Assembly (NCBI GenBank): GCA_946406115.1
Contig: OX291546.1
Coordinates: forward strand, 10,595,019 to 10,659,018
Length of the DNA: 64,000 nt
Direction of reading: 5' to 3'
DNA from: Apoda limacodes
Taxonomy: Eukaryota; Arthropoda; Insecta; Lepidoptera; Limacodidae
Positions 31,541 to 64,000 of this stretch are shown in pieces. The position numbers were made by a program, and so were the translations under genes. Under the pieces are notes generated by a model that was given only the letters and a program-made list of their open reading frames with translations, did not search any database and was not told where the DNA came from. Every line of letters begins with the position of its first letter. Position 1 is the first letter of the stretch.

Positions 31541-32550
31541 GGGGGAGTGGGGGCTGATTCGTTCACGGGGCTCATTCGCTCACCGCTACTATCGCAAAAA
31601 TTGCGCACACTAGCGTAAAGTGTTGTACTAGGCGTTTGTACCTGCCCGGCACGCCCTTTTGTTCACGAGTTTTGACAGCATTCTACAGGCGGTGGTTGGA
31701 GAAGTGCCTCGTTACATGTTTTTGGCGGGAGTGAGTATTATTTTCGTCATATTTTATCGGTGTTTAAAACAGTCAAACTTTGATATGATATTGAGTGTCT
31801 GTTGACTATTACAATCAGTGGTGAACAGTAATTGCTATGGCGTTATTATTACACCTTTTTATAAACCAATAGATTTTTTGGATTTTTAAAAAAATACCGC
31901 ATCGGGGTTCATTCGCACAGTGGTGTATGGGGCTGATTCGAACGTGCGAATTGGCTTAACTTTCTAAGTAGAAGACTGAGAGGGTATAAGATTAAGTAGA
32001 TATTAGTTCTTAAGTAATTATTTATACAAAGTGCTGAGTAAATAATAAGTTAGGGCAGTAAAAATACTAATTTGTTAAATTTATTATTGAAGTTTAATTA
32101 TTTAGTTTTTTTTGGCGTCGACTTCGTAAGAAATCACGCGCTGTGGAGTTTAAATAGTTTTGTTATGTTTTCTGATAAAAGTTTTTTAAAAAAAATGTAT
32201 TATTAAGTGGTAAATTATTTGGTATTCCTTTCCTATTTCATGAAACAATTTCTCTACATTAATTTTGTTTTTAATTCTCATGTTCGAATCAGCCCCAACT
32301 TGAACGAATGAGCCCCATAGTGTGTACGAATGAGCCCCATGGTGGGGGCTCATTCGCACAATCTTCCAATGTTTGGTTTTTCCTTAATTACTAATATGGT
32401 TTTAAGATTTACGCTTTAGCTTTTTTATGTATTAAAGGCAACTTAATTGCAAAGGCATTTATTTACCTTACTTTCAGTTATTTAAAGTCAAAGATTCAAG
32501 TTCTAGGTGCCTTTTTTTGTAAATTGTGTGAATCAGCCCCCCACTCCTCC
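31541..32550. mobile_element. TA-flanked element with G-rich ends, 'ggggctgattcg' family
   Basis: The left end GGGGGAGTGGGGGCTGATTC and the right end (reverse complement GGAGGAGTGGGGGGCTGATT) are flanked by TA at 31539-31540 and 32551-32552. The word ggggctgattcg / ggggctcattcg recurs inside in both orientations, at 31560-31580, 31905-31945 and 32284-32360. 1010 bp, no intact frame. Same design as 5819-6834 and 30131-31081 but with a different internal word. Confidence 0.75.
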
Positions 32551-33009
32551 TATATAGTATCATAATACACATTATATACCTATAATTTTTTTACTTCAGG
32601 GTAACAGACAGTAAAAACCATCGCGTTCCGAGATGACAGTGCCATGCATTGTCCGTTTAAGTTTTAATGTAAAAATGGGTAGAATAAGTTGATGGTTATG
32701 ACCTACATTGCTGATTAAATTTATTAAAACGAGAAGTAAATAATCAATGCATTTCACAGTCATCTTTAAATCAGATAGATTTTACTAACATTTTTTTTTT
32801 CTGAATGACTACTGTAGTTTGGCTGATGCAGCCATTACTGCTCCACCGGGCTAACTGACTTGAATAAGGATGCAGGTATGTGGTTGGGATAGTTTTTTTA
32901 AAAGGTAGAGGCGCTGCCCGTATCTTTTTTAACTCGTGTAAATAGGGCAGTTTTATAAGAAGAAAAGCTGTAAAATCATAACCAAAAAAACAAATTTGTC
33001 GTCACAACA

Positions 33010-33015
33010 TTTATT
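33010..33015 (-). promoter_or_regulatory. Poly(A) signal of the fibrillar collagen gene
   Basis: TTTATT on the plus strand, AATAAA in the sense of the gene (gcaaataaatgttgtg), 70 nt after the stop codon and followed by a T-rich region. Good position for 3' end formation. Confidence 0.65.
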
Positions 33016-33084
33016 TGCAATATTTACAAAAATCCAAACTTAAGTACATAATTTAAATTATCCTTAAATCAAACATCAGTTCTT

Positions 33085-56861
<23,777 letters not shown>

Positions 56862-57964
56862 TTCGGCCCGAACAAATATGTGTTAGTGATTATGTTTGCA
56901 TTAGCTCCCATCCCGGTCGACTCCTACAGAGAAACATTTCGAATTTAGGTAGACATGGACTAGTTTAGGACAACATGGACGAAATTAGGATCACTTTGAT
57001 TTTAAAAAGATATTATGTTTAAATGCAAGAGGCTGTCGCACTCCTCGGAGGGTTGACTCCACATGTCGGAGAGCTGGTCCACAATGTACTAATTGTCGCA
57101 GTCTATGCTTCAGCAGAACACTTTGTCATTGACATGTTTATTGCATTGGTGTCAAAATAATAGAGATCGTAGACCAGACAGGGATCAATAACTGGGAGGC
57201 GGTTGAATGACTTGTAAGTAAAGTGCTTAGAGTCTTTCAATTTCGTGATAATCCATATTGACTTTGTCACATTCGATTGTGTTTATTTAGGATTAATTGA
57301 TTTTCGCCTTGAACTGTTCTGATGTTTCTCCGTTATCGTAGGAAAATCAAAATCCTACTTAGATTACTGAATTTTCAGATAGGTAAGGAAATGAAATAAA
57401 ATTTTCTTGAAGACGAAAAGAACAAATTATGTCTGAATTGCTGGACTTATACCTACAGTAGAAACGAAAATATTTACCTAATTTCAAATAAAATTGAAAG
57501 AAAATGAAAGTCTGCGTAGATGATTTAAATGTTTATCTGCCATTGGCAGAGGGGGAGGGGGGGAAGTCTCTTACTTAAGAACTCTAAGCGTTGTTAGTAG
57601 GAGACATGCAATTGGAAGGTTTTTTAATTTTGTAAGTAAATTACTTATTATTACAATGTAGACGATTGGCGAATGGAGTCTCGCGCTATTCGGAGTTTGG
57701 GATTAGAGACAAAAATACATGGAAGTGCAAATTACCTTCGGAAACCCGTGAATCTATTTGCATACATTTTTCTATCGAATTCCAGAGTCCACGGAGTTCG
57801 AGACTGTTCCCAATAGGGGTCCAACACTTTTTCTGCACCACCACCGCTACGTTACAACCATGCCGCTTTGTTACGTCACAATCCGTGCTGTGTGGGTGTA
57901 TTTTTCTTTTGACATTTTTGACGCTTCTTCCACGTGTCTTCAATGTCTCTGTCTGTTTATAACG

Positions 57965-58075
57965 TTTTCGCAGCTAACTTATCAACTGAACCAATCTCGA
58001 TGAAAATTGGCAAGGAATTAGAATTACACCTAGGGAAAGGACATTGGAAATTAAAAAACGTCAAGTGACATTAAA
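57965..58075 (+). repeat. Helitron-like or related repeat fragment
   Basis: cagctaacttatcaactgaa, ccaatctcgatgaaaattgg, agggaaaggacattggaaat and aaaacgtcaagtg resemble the first unit of the 17265 copy. Partial. Confidence 0.4.
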
Positions 58076-58089
58076 AAATAAATAAAAAA

Positions 58090-58145
58090 AATAGAATATA
58101 CAGACGAATCGAGAACCTCCTCCTTTTTTTTTTGAAGTCGTTTAA
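58090..58145 (-). repeat. 'ccgacttcaaaaaa' repeat end, inverted
   Basis: The reverse complement reads aaacgacttcaaaaaaaaaa, ggaggaggttctcgattcgt, ctgtatattct, related to 36748-36800. Confidence 0.45.
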
Positions 58146-58884
58146 AAAGGCACTCGCATTCAAGGAGAAGAAAACACATTCATCATATTCCATGTTCTTG
58201 TTAAGGGTTAATTTTCAATTTTTTTGTTGGTACTTGTAATAGTACATAGCTGCCGCGGCCCGCAATCGCAGCATAACCGGGCGATCGTGAGTATGCAGGC
58301 CGAGGCATTGCCGAGGCACGCATCACAAAGTCCGGTTACGCTTAGTTTGTGGCCAAGGCTTATATAGTGTTTTTCTCAAACATGCGTGTGAAAAACTTTT
58401 AGTTAGGTTATTTTGCTGCCTGTCCGAAATTTCAATAAAACTTGACTTGAACTTGAGTTGACTTGATGAGTAAACTCTTTAGTTATTAATATTTGGGTTC
58501 AAAAAAGTTCGTTCCAATTTCAAATTTCATATTTGACCGCTCGAGCGGAAATTGTTTTAGAAGCAAAAGTTTAAGGTGCCCATATGATGTACGGTCATTT
58601 GTCAAAATTGTACTATTTTGAAAAAACTTTAGATTTAGGTTTGCCTGGTTTTTAATAAAATCTCATTCAGCTATTATGTTAAAAATTGAAATACTTAAAT
58701 AATAATCTCCTAAGATTTCTAATTAAAACAGTTGAGAACCTCTGATGTCTTTATTTGTGTCGATCTAATCAATACGACGGCTCGTTAAGGTCCATCGAAG
58801 ACGAAACGCTTTCAGCTCGGTGAGGAGTACTTAACATGGTACTATGCTAAGATTTTAATGGATTGTTGACCAATGTCGCCTCAA

Positions 58885-58985
58885 CCGTTATACGCCCCAC
58901 TGCAGGAACACAGGCCTCTCTATGAAGAAGGAAGCTAAGGCCATAGTCCACCAGTGGTCTAGTGCGGGTTTGAAATCTTGAGGTG
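58885..58985 (+). repeat. 'ccccactgcaggaacacagg' repeat, copy 2
   Basis: acgccccactgcaggaacac, aggcctctctatgaagaagg, ggccatagtccaccagtggt, ctagtgcgggtttga. Related to 47865-47945. Confidence 0.55.
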
Positions 58986-60006
58986 TTCAGTTTGAGGCGA
59001 CTCGACTGTCAGAGATTTTTCAAGCAGGACTGCAGATCAACGCCAAACGAAAAATCGCTAAAATCACCTACCGTAATAAATGGACGCCCCCTTAGGTCCT
59101 CGCATTAAATTAGCCTCTTTTACACTTGTATGTATATATTAGACTAGCTTTTGCCAGCGCCTTCTCCCGTCCTCCTCCTCAATTATAGAAAAAAATTTAG
59201 GAGGTGAAAATATTTTTAAATGATAGGTAACGCCCTTCCCCCTCATGACTGCCTGCCGGCCTTGCACATCATAAATGCGCGCGCAGTACTTGATCATTAT
59301 TTTGCTGATATGTTATTTTAAAACTGCGAAATCTCCTAAGATATTCATTGAAATTTTGTTTTAAATTTAAGACTTGTGATGAATAACGTATTTATTTAGA
59401 TAAGGATATATATCATTTTTATATAAAAATCTTCGCAAATAATGCAATATTTTAGAACAAATTTGGTTACCATAAAAAAGGAGCCAACCTTAAAAGGTAG
59501 ACAAATGCTGTGACGGATTTTTTTAAAGAACTTTTAAAGAGAAACAATTCTGTCATACATGATTTTTGCGAAACTTTAACCGTTTACGCAGCGCACGGAG
59601 CAGCGGAAGCTCTCAAAAGGAAAAAAAACTTCCGATTTTGAAACATTACTCATTGGTGCTCCCCTCCTATTCGTCTTAGCGTAATGATATATATAGCCTA
59701 TAGCCTTCCTCGATACATGGGAGGATTGGCAGTCGTCGATCAGAGCGCACGTGGCCCAGTCTACACTGCGAACTTTGTTTTGCAATCGTGACGATTACAA
59801 AAACAAAGTTGCACCTGCAAGGGATTGACTACCTGCGGCGAGTGAAACCCAACAAAAAAATACCTGCAGCTGGTGTTGTTGTTTGCGCCGTTTTCTCGCA
59901 CCTGGCCTGCAGCCGGGTCGTCGGGGGGACGGCGCAGGTGTTCAACATCTGGCCAGCGCGGACTAAGCCCCATTAAGAAGCGAAGTCTGAAGTCAAGCGC
60001 TCCGTC

Positions 60007-61536
60007 ATGAGTGACGTCGAGTCTGACTCCGACTCTGAGTCATCGTCGGAAGAGGGAGCCGGGGATACTATGTTCTCGGCTACCACTGAAGACGCACCAC
60101 CGGCTACACCAGTGGCCACCCCAGCGGAAGCAACCGCACAAACTCAACAAAAACCCAAGCTGCTTGGCACGCCAGATACGTGGTCACCGAAGACGAGGCT
60201 CGACGCTGACACTGTGCTCACCGCACGGCTAAAGGAGTCGGGATTCGCGTCGGACGACCTTCTGAGAGCCATGGCCGCGTACCTAGGGAGGAAGGAGAGG
60301 GAACTAAGCAACGTCACGGTTTCACCGGAAGAGGTTGCGAGGAGGCATCACTTGGAGATGACTCCTCTAACGCTCCCTCCCGCCACCCATTCTGCGTCAC
60401 GCCGCCCACGAAGCCCCGAGGAGGAACCAGAGGAGCTGAGCAAGCGGCCTAACCTCGCCGCTACGCCTTCACCACCACCCTCGGTAAGTGCAGTGCAAAT
60501 TACTACCGCCCCGGAATCAGCCTATGAAAGCGCTAAAAGCGCACTAAATGTGCCATCAGCACCCTTGGCCCAACGAGACCCGAGATTACGGAAAATCCCC
60601 CAAAATCTCACTCCACCCACTCAACCTTCAACAACGGCTGACTCACAGGTCAGGCTTCCGCAAACCCAACCTTTGACCCCAGTTACTTCCTTCGCAGAAA
60701 TTGCTTCAACTTCTATCTCAAAACCAGACCCCCCCACTAGTCCTCCTAAAACGATCACTAGTGAATCAATGAAGCCAAAAGGCCCAAGGTACCCCCCGCT
60801 AGTGGCGGAAGTTCTACCCGATTGGGGTAGACATTTTAAAATACTGAAGGAGAAACTCAAACACGCTCCCAATGCTAGACCTTTTGGCAAAGGGTTCCGC
60901 TTTACACCTTCTTCTGATGAGGAATACAGGATAATTCAAAACTACCTAACAGAGCTCGAGAAGGAAACAAACATTTCGTGCTTTTCCTACTTACTTCCGG
61001 CAGAAAAGTGCCTAAAAGTAGCCATTCGCGGACTACCCGCAGATACCCCCCCGGTGGACATACAGGAGGAACTTTGCAACTTGGGCTTTGACCCTGAATA
61101 TGTACGACAGATCAGGGCAAGACGCGATCGGCCGGGTTGCATCTTCTTTGCCCAGTTGAGGCGCACCCCCAATACTATTCCGGCCATATACAAGGTAAAT
61201 GAGCTCCTGTGTATGCCAGGAGTCAAAATCGAAGCCTGGCGTGGCAAAAAAGGACCCGCCCAATGTCATCGTTGCCAACAATTCCGTCACTCCTCATACG
61301 GGTGTCACAGAAAGTTGGCATGTGTAAAATGCGGTGGAAGCCACACTGCGAAGGATTGTCAGCGTCCAAAAGACGAACCCCCGACGTGTGCCAATTGTGG
61401 GGACGCTCACACAGCCAACAGTGCAGCCTGTCCTGTCTACAAAAGGGAAGCCAGAAATAAAAAAGCAGGAACCGTCGCTCTCACAGTAGCATCTGAGAAA
61501 ATTGCTAAAAAAAGCTACCACATCCTCTACCACTGA
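60007..61536 (+). CDS. Retrotransposon ORF1 (gag-like nucleic-acid-binding protein)
   Basis: 509 codons: an acidic, Ser/Pro/Thr-rich N-terminus, a conserved globular region around residues 330-400 (the PRE_C2HC-type segment, VAIRGLPADTP ... GFDPEYVRQIR), then three zinc knuckles at about residues 419-475: CHRCQQFRHSSYGC (CX2CX4HX4C), CVKCGGSHTAKDC (CX2CX3HX4C) and CANCGDAHTANSAAC (CX2CX3HX6C). This is the layout of Jockey-clade ORF1 proteins, which package element RNA. The frame ends early at SYHILYH after the A7 run; its natural continuation is in the next frame. Confidence 0.85.
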   Translation: MSDVESDSDSESSSEEGAGDTMFSATTEDAPPATPVATPAEATAQTQQKPKLLGTPDTWSPKTRLDADTVLTARLKESGFASDDLLRAMAAYLGRKERELSNVTVSPEEVARRHHLEMTPLTLPPATHSASRRPRSPEEEPEELSKRPNLAATPSPPPSVSAVQITTAPESAYESAKSALNVPSAPLAQRDPRLRKIPQNLTPPTQPSTTADSQVRLPQTQPLTPVTSFAEIASTSISKPDPPTSPPKTITSESMKPKGPRYPPLVAEVLPDWGRHFKILKEKLKHAPNARPFGKGFRFTPSSDEEYRIIQNYLTELEKETNISCFSYLLPAEKCLKVAIRGLPADTPPVDIQEELCNLGFDPEYVRQIRARRDRPGCIFFAQLRRTPNTIPAIYKVNELLCMPGVKIEAWRGKKGPAQCHRCQQFRHSSYGCHRKLACVKCGGSHTAKDCQRPKDEPPTCANCGDAHTANSAACPVYKREARNKKAGTVALTVASEKIAKKSYHILYH

Positions 61537-61915
61537 GGCAATAATGACCCTTACAGAGGACCAGGACTCCGCAACACTAATGGCCAAAGCCAACGATCCC
61601 ACCCCAAGAACTGAACCACTCGGGAGAAAGAAAAAGAGAGGATCACGGAAAAAGAAGGTGGTCCCATCATTGCAACAGGAGGGAGCTCCAAGTAAACAGG
61701 CAACCATTACCAAAGAAAAAGAAAAAGAGAACCAGATACAAACAAGTACAACAAACATCCCCGAGGGCATAGCTAGTATAGACAACAATAAATTTGCCAC
61801 TATCGAACTAGTCATCGGTATATTACAGGATATACTAAGAGCACTGAGGGCTAATACCGACCCAGTGCCAGTCATCCTGGATGGAATCGTGAGGTTAATG
61901 AGAAATCATGTATAA
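61502..61915 (+). pseudogene. C-terminal continuation of ORF1 in the +1 frame
   Basis: From the A-run at about 61506 the neighbouring frame continues ATTSSTTEAIMTL, a basic cluster RKKKRGSRKKK and an amphipathic end (FATIELVIGILQDILRALRA) to a stop at 61913-61915, overlapping the ORF2 start. One extra A in the run explains the shift. Without the indel ORF1 would be about 635 residues. Confidence 0.65.
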
Positions 61916-64000
61916 TACAACCACAGCAAGTTTACCAGCCTCACTACTGCGTGTGGTTCACTGGAACGCCAACTCAGTAGTGAAGAAAAAGAAACTAATC
62001 CAATTATTCTTGCGGGAGTGGAAAGTGGATGTAATGCTTATTAGCGAAACCTTGCTAAACGAGCAAATAGCATTCAACTTCCCTAATTATATAACCTACC
62101 GCAGAGACGAAGTAAGCAGTCATGGTAAGACATTCAGAGGCCTGGCAGTACTAGTTAAGAGGTCAATAGTACACCAAATTATAGAAGACACAGAGCCAAA
62201 GAGTTTTCAAGCACTAGGTATCATAGCACAGATAGCCGGTAAAACTCTGAGGCTATTTGCTACTTACAGACCACAAGAGTCCACAATCGACATGACTGAA
62301 CTCCGGGGCCTCATGCCACAGAACGAAGCCACAATAATAGCCGGCGACCTCAACTCAAAGCATATAGCCTGGAACTCTTCGGTGACAAACCACCACGGTC
62401 GACGCCTCTTCGAGGACTCAGTAGCACACGATTACAGCGTGACAGGACCAGAAGAACCAACGCACTATTGTCAGCATGGTACCAGTGACGTGCTGGACAT
62501 AGTGGTCCACCGAGGCCTCAACACACTACCGGTACAACAGGTGCTACCTGACTTACCATCAGACCACCGACCAGTCCTCCTGGTATTCCAGGAATCACCA
62601 TCAAGAATTCTCCCACTCAAGCCGAGGAGAAGTTATGATTGGGAAAAATTTACCACTGCTCTCACTGCTAAATCCTACTCTAAGCCCATCAACACGCCGG
62701 CTGACGTTGAAGAAGCAGTCAAGGAATTGACTACTGACATCCAGTCTGCGCTTGATGCCTCCTCCCGCAACACTCCGACAAGGTTTAAAAAACAACCCCT
62801 ACCACCATGGGTACAAAATTTAATTTTACAAAAACGCAACCTAAGGAAACTCTGGCAAAGAACACGTTGCCCAACTACAAAATCAAAACTAAATGCGGCT
62901 ACCGCTAAGGTAACAAAGGCACTAAACTCAATAGCGGCAGAAGAATGGGACCGCCACATTGAAGACATAGGGGACGAAATTCCCTCCGTTCACCGACTGT
63001 GCCGAAATATGTCTAATGTGAAGACCCCTACACGTCCACTCTTAGACTCTAACGGACTCCTAAAATTTAAAGCCGAGGACCGTGCAGAGATTTTGGCCAC
63101 AAGTCTCGAAAAACAATTCACTCCGAATCCATCACAAGACCGCAGCCATTAAGAGATGGTTGCACGTCACCTAGACGAATACTTCTCCGCAACCGATACA
63201 AATAATGAACCCTTCATCTTTTTCAGCCCTGGCCAAGTACGCAGGGTAATACAAAAAACGAAACCCAAAAAGGCTCCAGGGGCGGATGATATCACAAATG
63301 CTGCACTCCGACACCTGCCTCTTAAAACCGTAGTAGCAGTAACAAGAATTTTTAATGGTATACTACGAACTGGCCACTTTCCAACAAGTTGGAAAAATGG
63401 CAAAGTGATTGTTCTGCACAAACCAGGAAAGGACCCCAAAAAACCCGAAAGTTACAGACCCATAACCTTGCTAAGCACCATTTCCAAGGTATTTGAAAAA
63501 CTACTCTTAGAGAAATTGCAACCACACATTGCACCAAGACCAGAGCAATACGGTTTCAGATCGGGCCACTCAACAACTCTGCAACTTACTAGAGTGTTGG
63601 GTGACATTGGTAGAAGCCGCCTAAATAAAGAAGCCACCATTGCGGTCCTTTTGGATATGGAGAAGGCGTTCGACAGGGTGTGGCACGAGGGATTAATCTA
63701 CAAACTGTCGACGTCCAGCGCTCCAAGACAACTTGTCAAGATAGTGGCCTCCTTCCTAAGGGATCGCAAATTTCAGGTAGCAGTAGAAGGACACCTCTCA
63801 CATGATCGACAAGCTTAAGCTGGGGTACCCCAAGGCAGCTGCTGTCACCAACATGTTATGCTCGGTATACAGACGACATCCCCGCATTGGCTGGTGTTCA
63901 ACTAGCCCTTTTTGCGGATGATGCAGCATTCTATGTTGCTGGTCGAAACTTAAAATATGCAGTAAGGAAAATGCAAAGAACACTTGATGCCCTCCCAGAC
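61908..64000 (+). pseudogene. Retrotransposon ORF2: AP endonuclease and reverse transcriptase, broken and partial
   Basis: The endonuclease domain shows HWNANSV, the catalytic glutamate in LISETLL, GDLNSKHIAWNS, DVLDIVV and SDHRPV. Linker and RT follow: KKAPGADDITN, SYRPITLLSTISKVFEKLL, QYGFRSGHSTT, LLDMEKAFDRVWHEG, GVPQGS. After a frameshift the catalytic box reads LALFADDAAFYV (about 63909-63944). Two in-frame TAA codons (63150 and 63816) and the frameshift near 63838 break the protein; the C-terminus is outside the window. Confidence 0.88.

Larger units (their letters stand above)
56862..59779. other. Upstream of the collagen gene; no gene recognised
   Basis: The collagen promoter side (56862-57100) shows no clear TATA box. 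The rest contains repeat fragments at 57965-58075, 58090-58145 and 58885-58985, a G-rich run near 57548, a GC-rich patch at 58250-58330, and short open frames with no protein-like features (around 57666-58003). The 5' end of the right-hand retrotransposon may lie somewhere in 59480-59780. Confidence 0.4.
59780..64000 (+). mobile_element. Jockey-clade non-LTR retrotransposon, nearly full-length, cut by window end
   Basis: A GC-richer block with a leader (59780-60006), ORF1 (60007-61915 with one frame break) and ORF2 (61908 onward: endonuclease then reverse transcriptase) in the standard order. ORF2's ATG overlaps ORF1's stop by 8 nt (ATGTATAA). Lesions seen: a frame change in an A7 run near 61506, in-frame TAA at 63150-63152, in-frame TAA at 63816-63818, and a frameshift near 63838. 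The 3' end (thumb, UTR, tail) lies beyond the window. The few lesions suggest a young but inactive copy. Confidence 0.9.

Noticed and set aside
57666..58003. Overlapping frames of 81-98 codons upstream of the collagen gene
   Set aside because: Open on both strands with no motif, and the region runs into a dispersed repeat.

Overview
The window is a piece of an insect nuclear genome, most likely a moth or butterfly. Genes are split by AT-rich introns, the intergenic DNA is AT-rich, and several short dispersed repeats are ones I associate with Lepidoptera: 'ctctgtctgtctgttacctc ... cctacaccgataaccgaat', 'taccactaaggtggcacac', 'ccgacttcaaaaaa', 'ggttgcaccaac', and 'cacaggcctc'. No bacterial or organellar signal is present. 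Species and repeat-family names are inferred from memory of such repeats, not from a search.

Three host genes are supported. (1) 2120-3388 (+): an intronless AAA+ ATPase of the TRIP13/PCH2 family, the remodeller of HORMA-domain proteins. (2) 12990-25052 (+): a DAXX-like H3.3 histone chaperone. I rebuilt it as six exons whose phases all agree (1638 codons). It has an N-terminal SUMO-interaction motif, a helical bundle, a histone-binding core and a huge acidic tail with repeated SIM-like motifs. (3) 33085-56861 (-): a complete fibrillar procollagen rebuilt as 32 phase-consistent exons (1782 codons). It has a signal peptide, TSPN/laminin-G domain, Thr/acidic/Tyr variable region, a 12-triplet minor helix, a 337-triplet uninterrupted major helix, a basic RRRR site and a COLFI C-propeptide. 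DAXX and the collagen gene converge on an 8 kb gene-free stretch (25155-33084).

Most of the rest is mobile-element debris. Three TA-flanked elements with G-rich inverted ends (5819-6834, 30131-31081, 31541-32550) share one design. One of them still encodes a short fusion of a pogo/Tigger-type DNA-binding head and a C-terminal zinc-binding tail. Decayed non-LTR reverse transcriptases lie at 4.6-5.2, 7.5-7.9, 9.5-9.7, 10.6-11.3 and 21.6-21.8 kb, and a BEL/Pao integrase remnant at 9.7-10.6 kb. A hAT-like MITE with an 8-bp target duplication sits in a DAXX intron, next to Helitron-like dimers. Several inverted-repeat elements and three minisatellites (44, 66 and 33 bp) sit in collagen introns. 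The right edge (about 59.8-64 kb) is a nearly full-length Jockey-clade non-LTR retrotransposon, broken by a few recent lesions and cut by the window end.

The host genes do not form a pathway: meiotic/spindle HORMA remodelling, chromatin, and extracellular matrix are simply neighbours. The items most worth a second look are the collagen C-propeptide that lacks exactly the two cysteines used for interchain bonds, the SIM-motif array and in-frame post-stop tail of the DAXX gene, the near-perfect 57-59 bp hairpin at 26847-27004, and the trio of 'keyword' TA elements.
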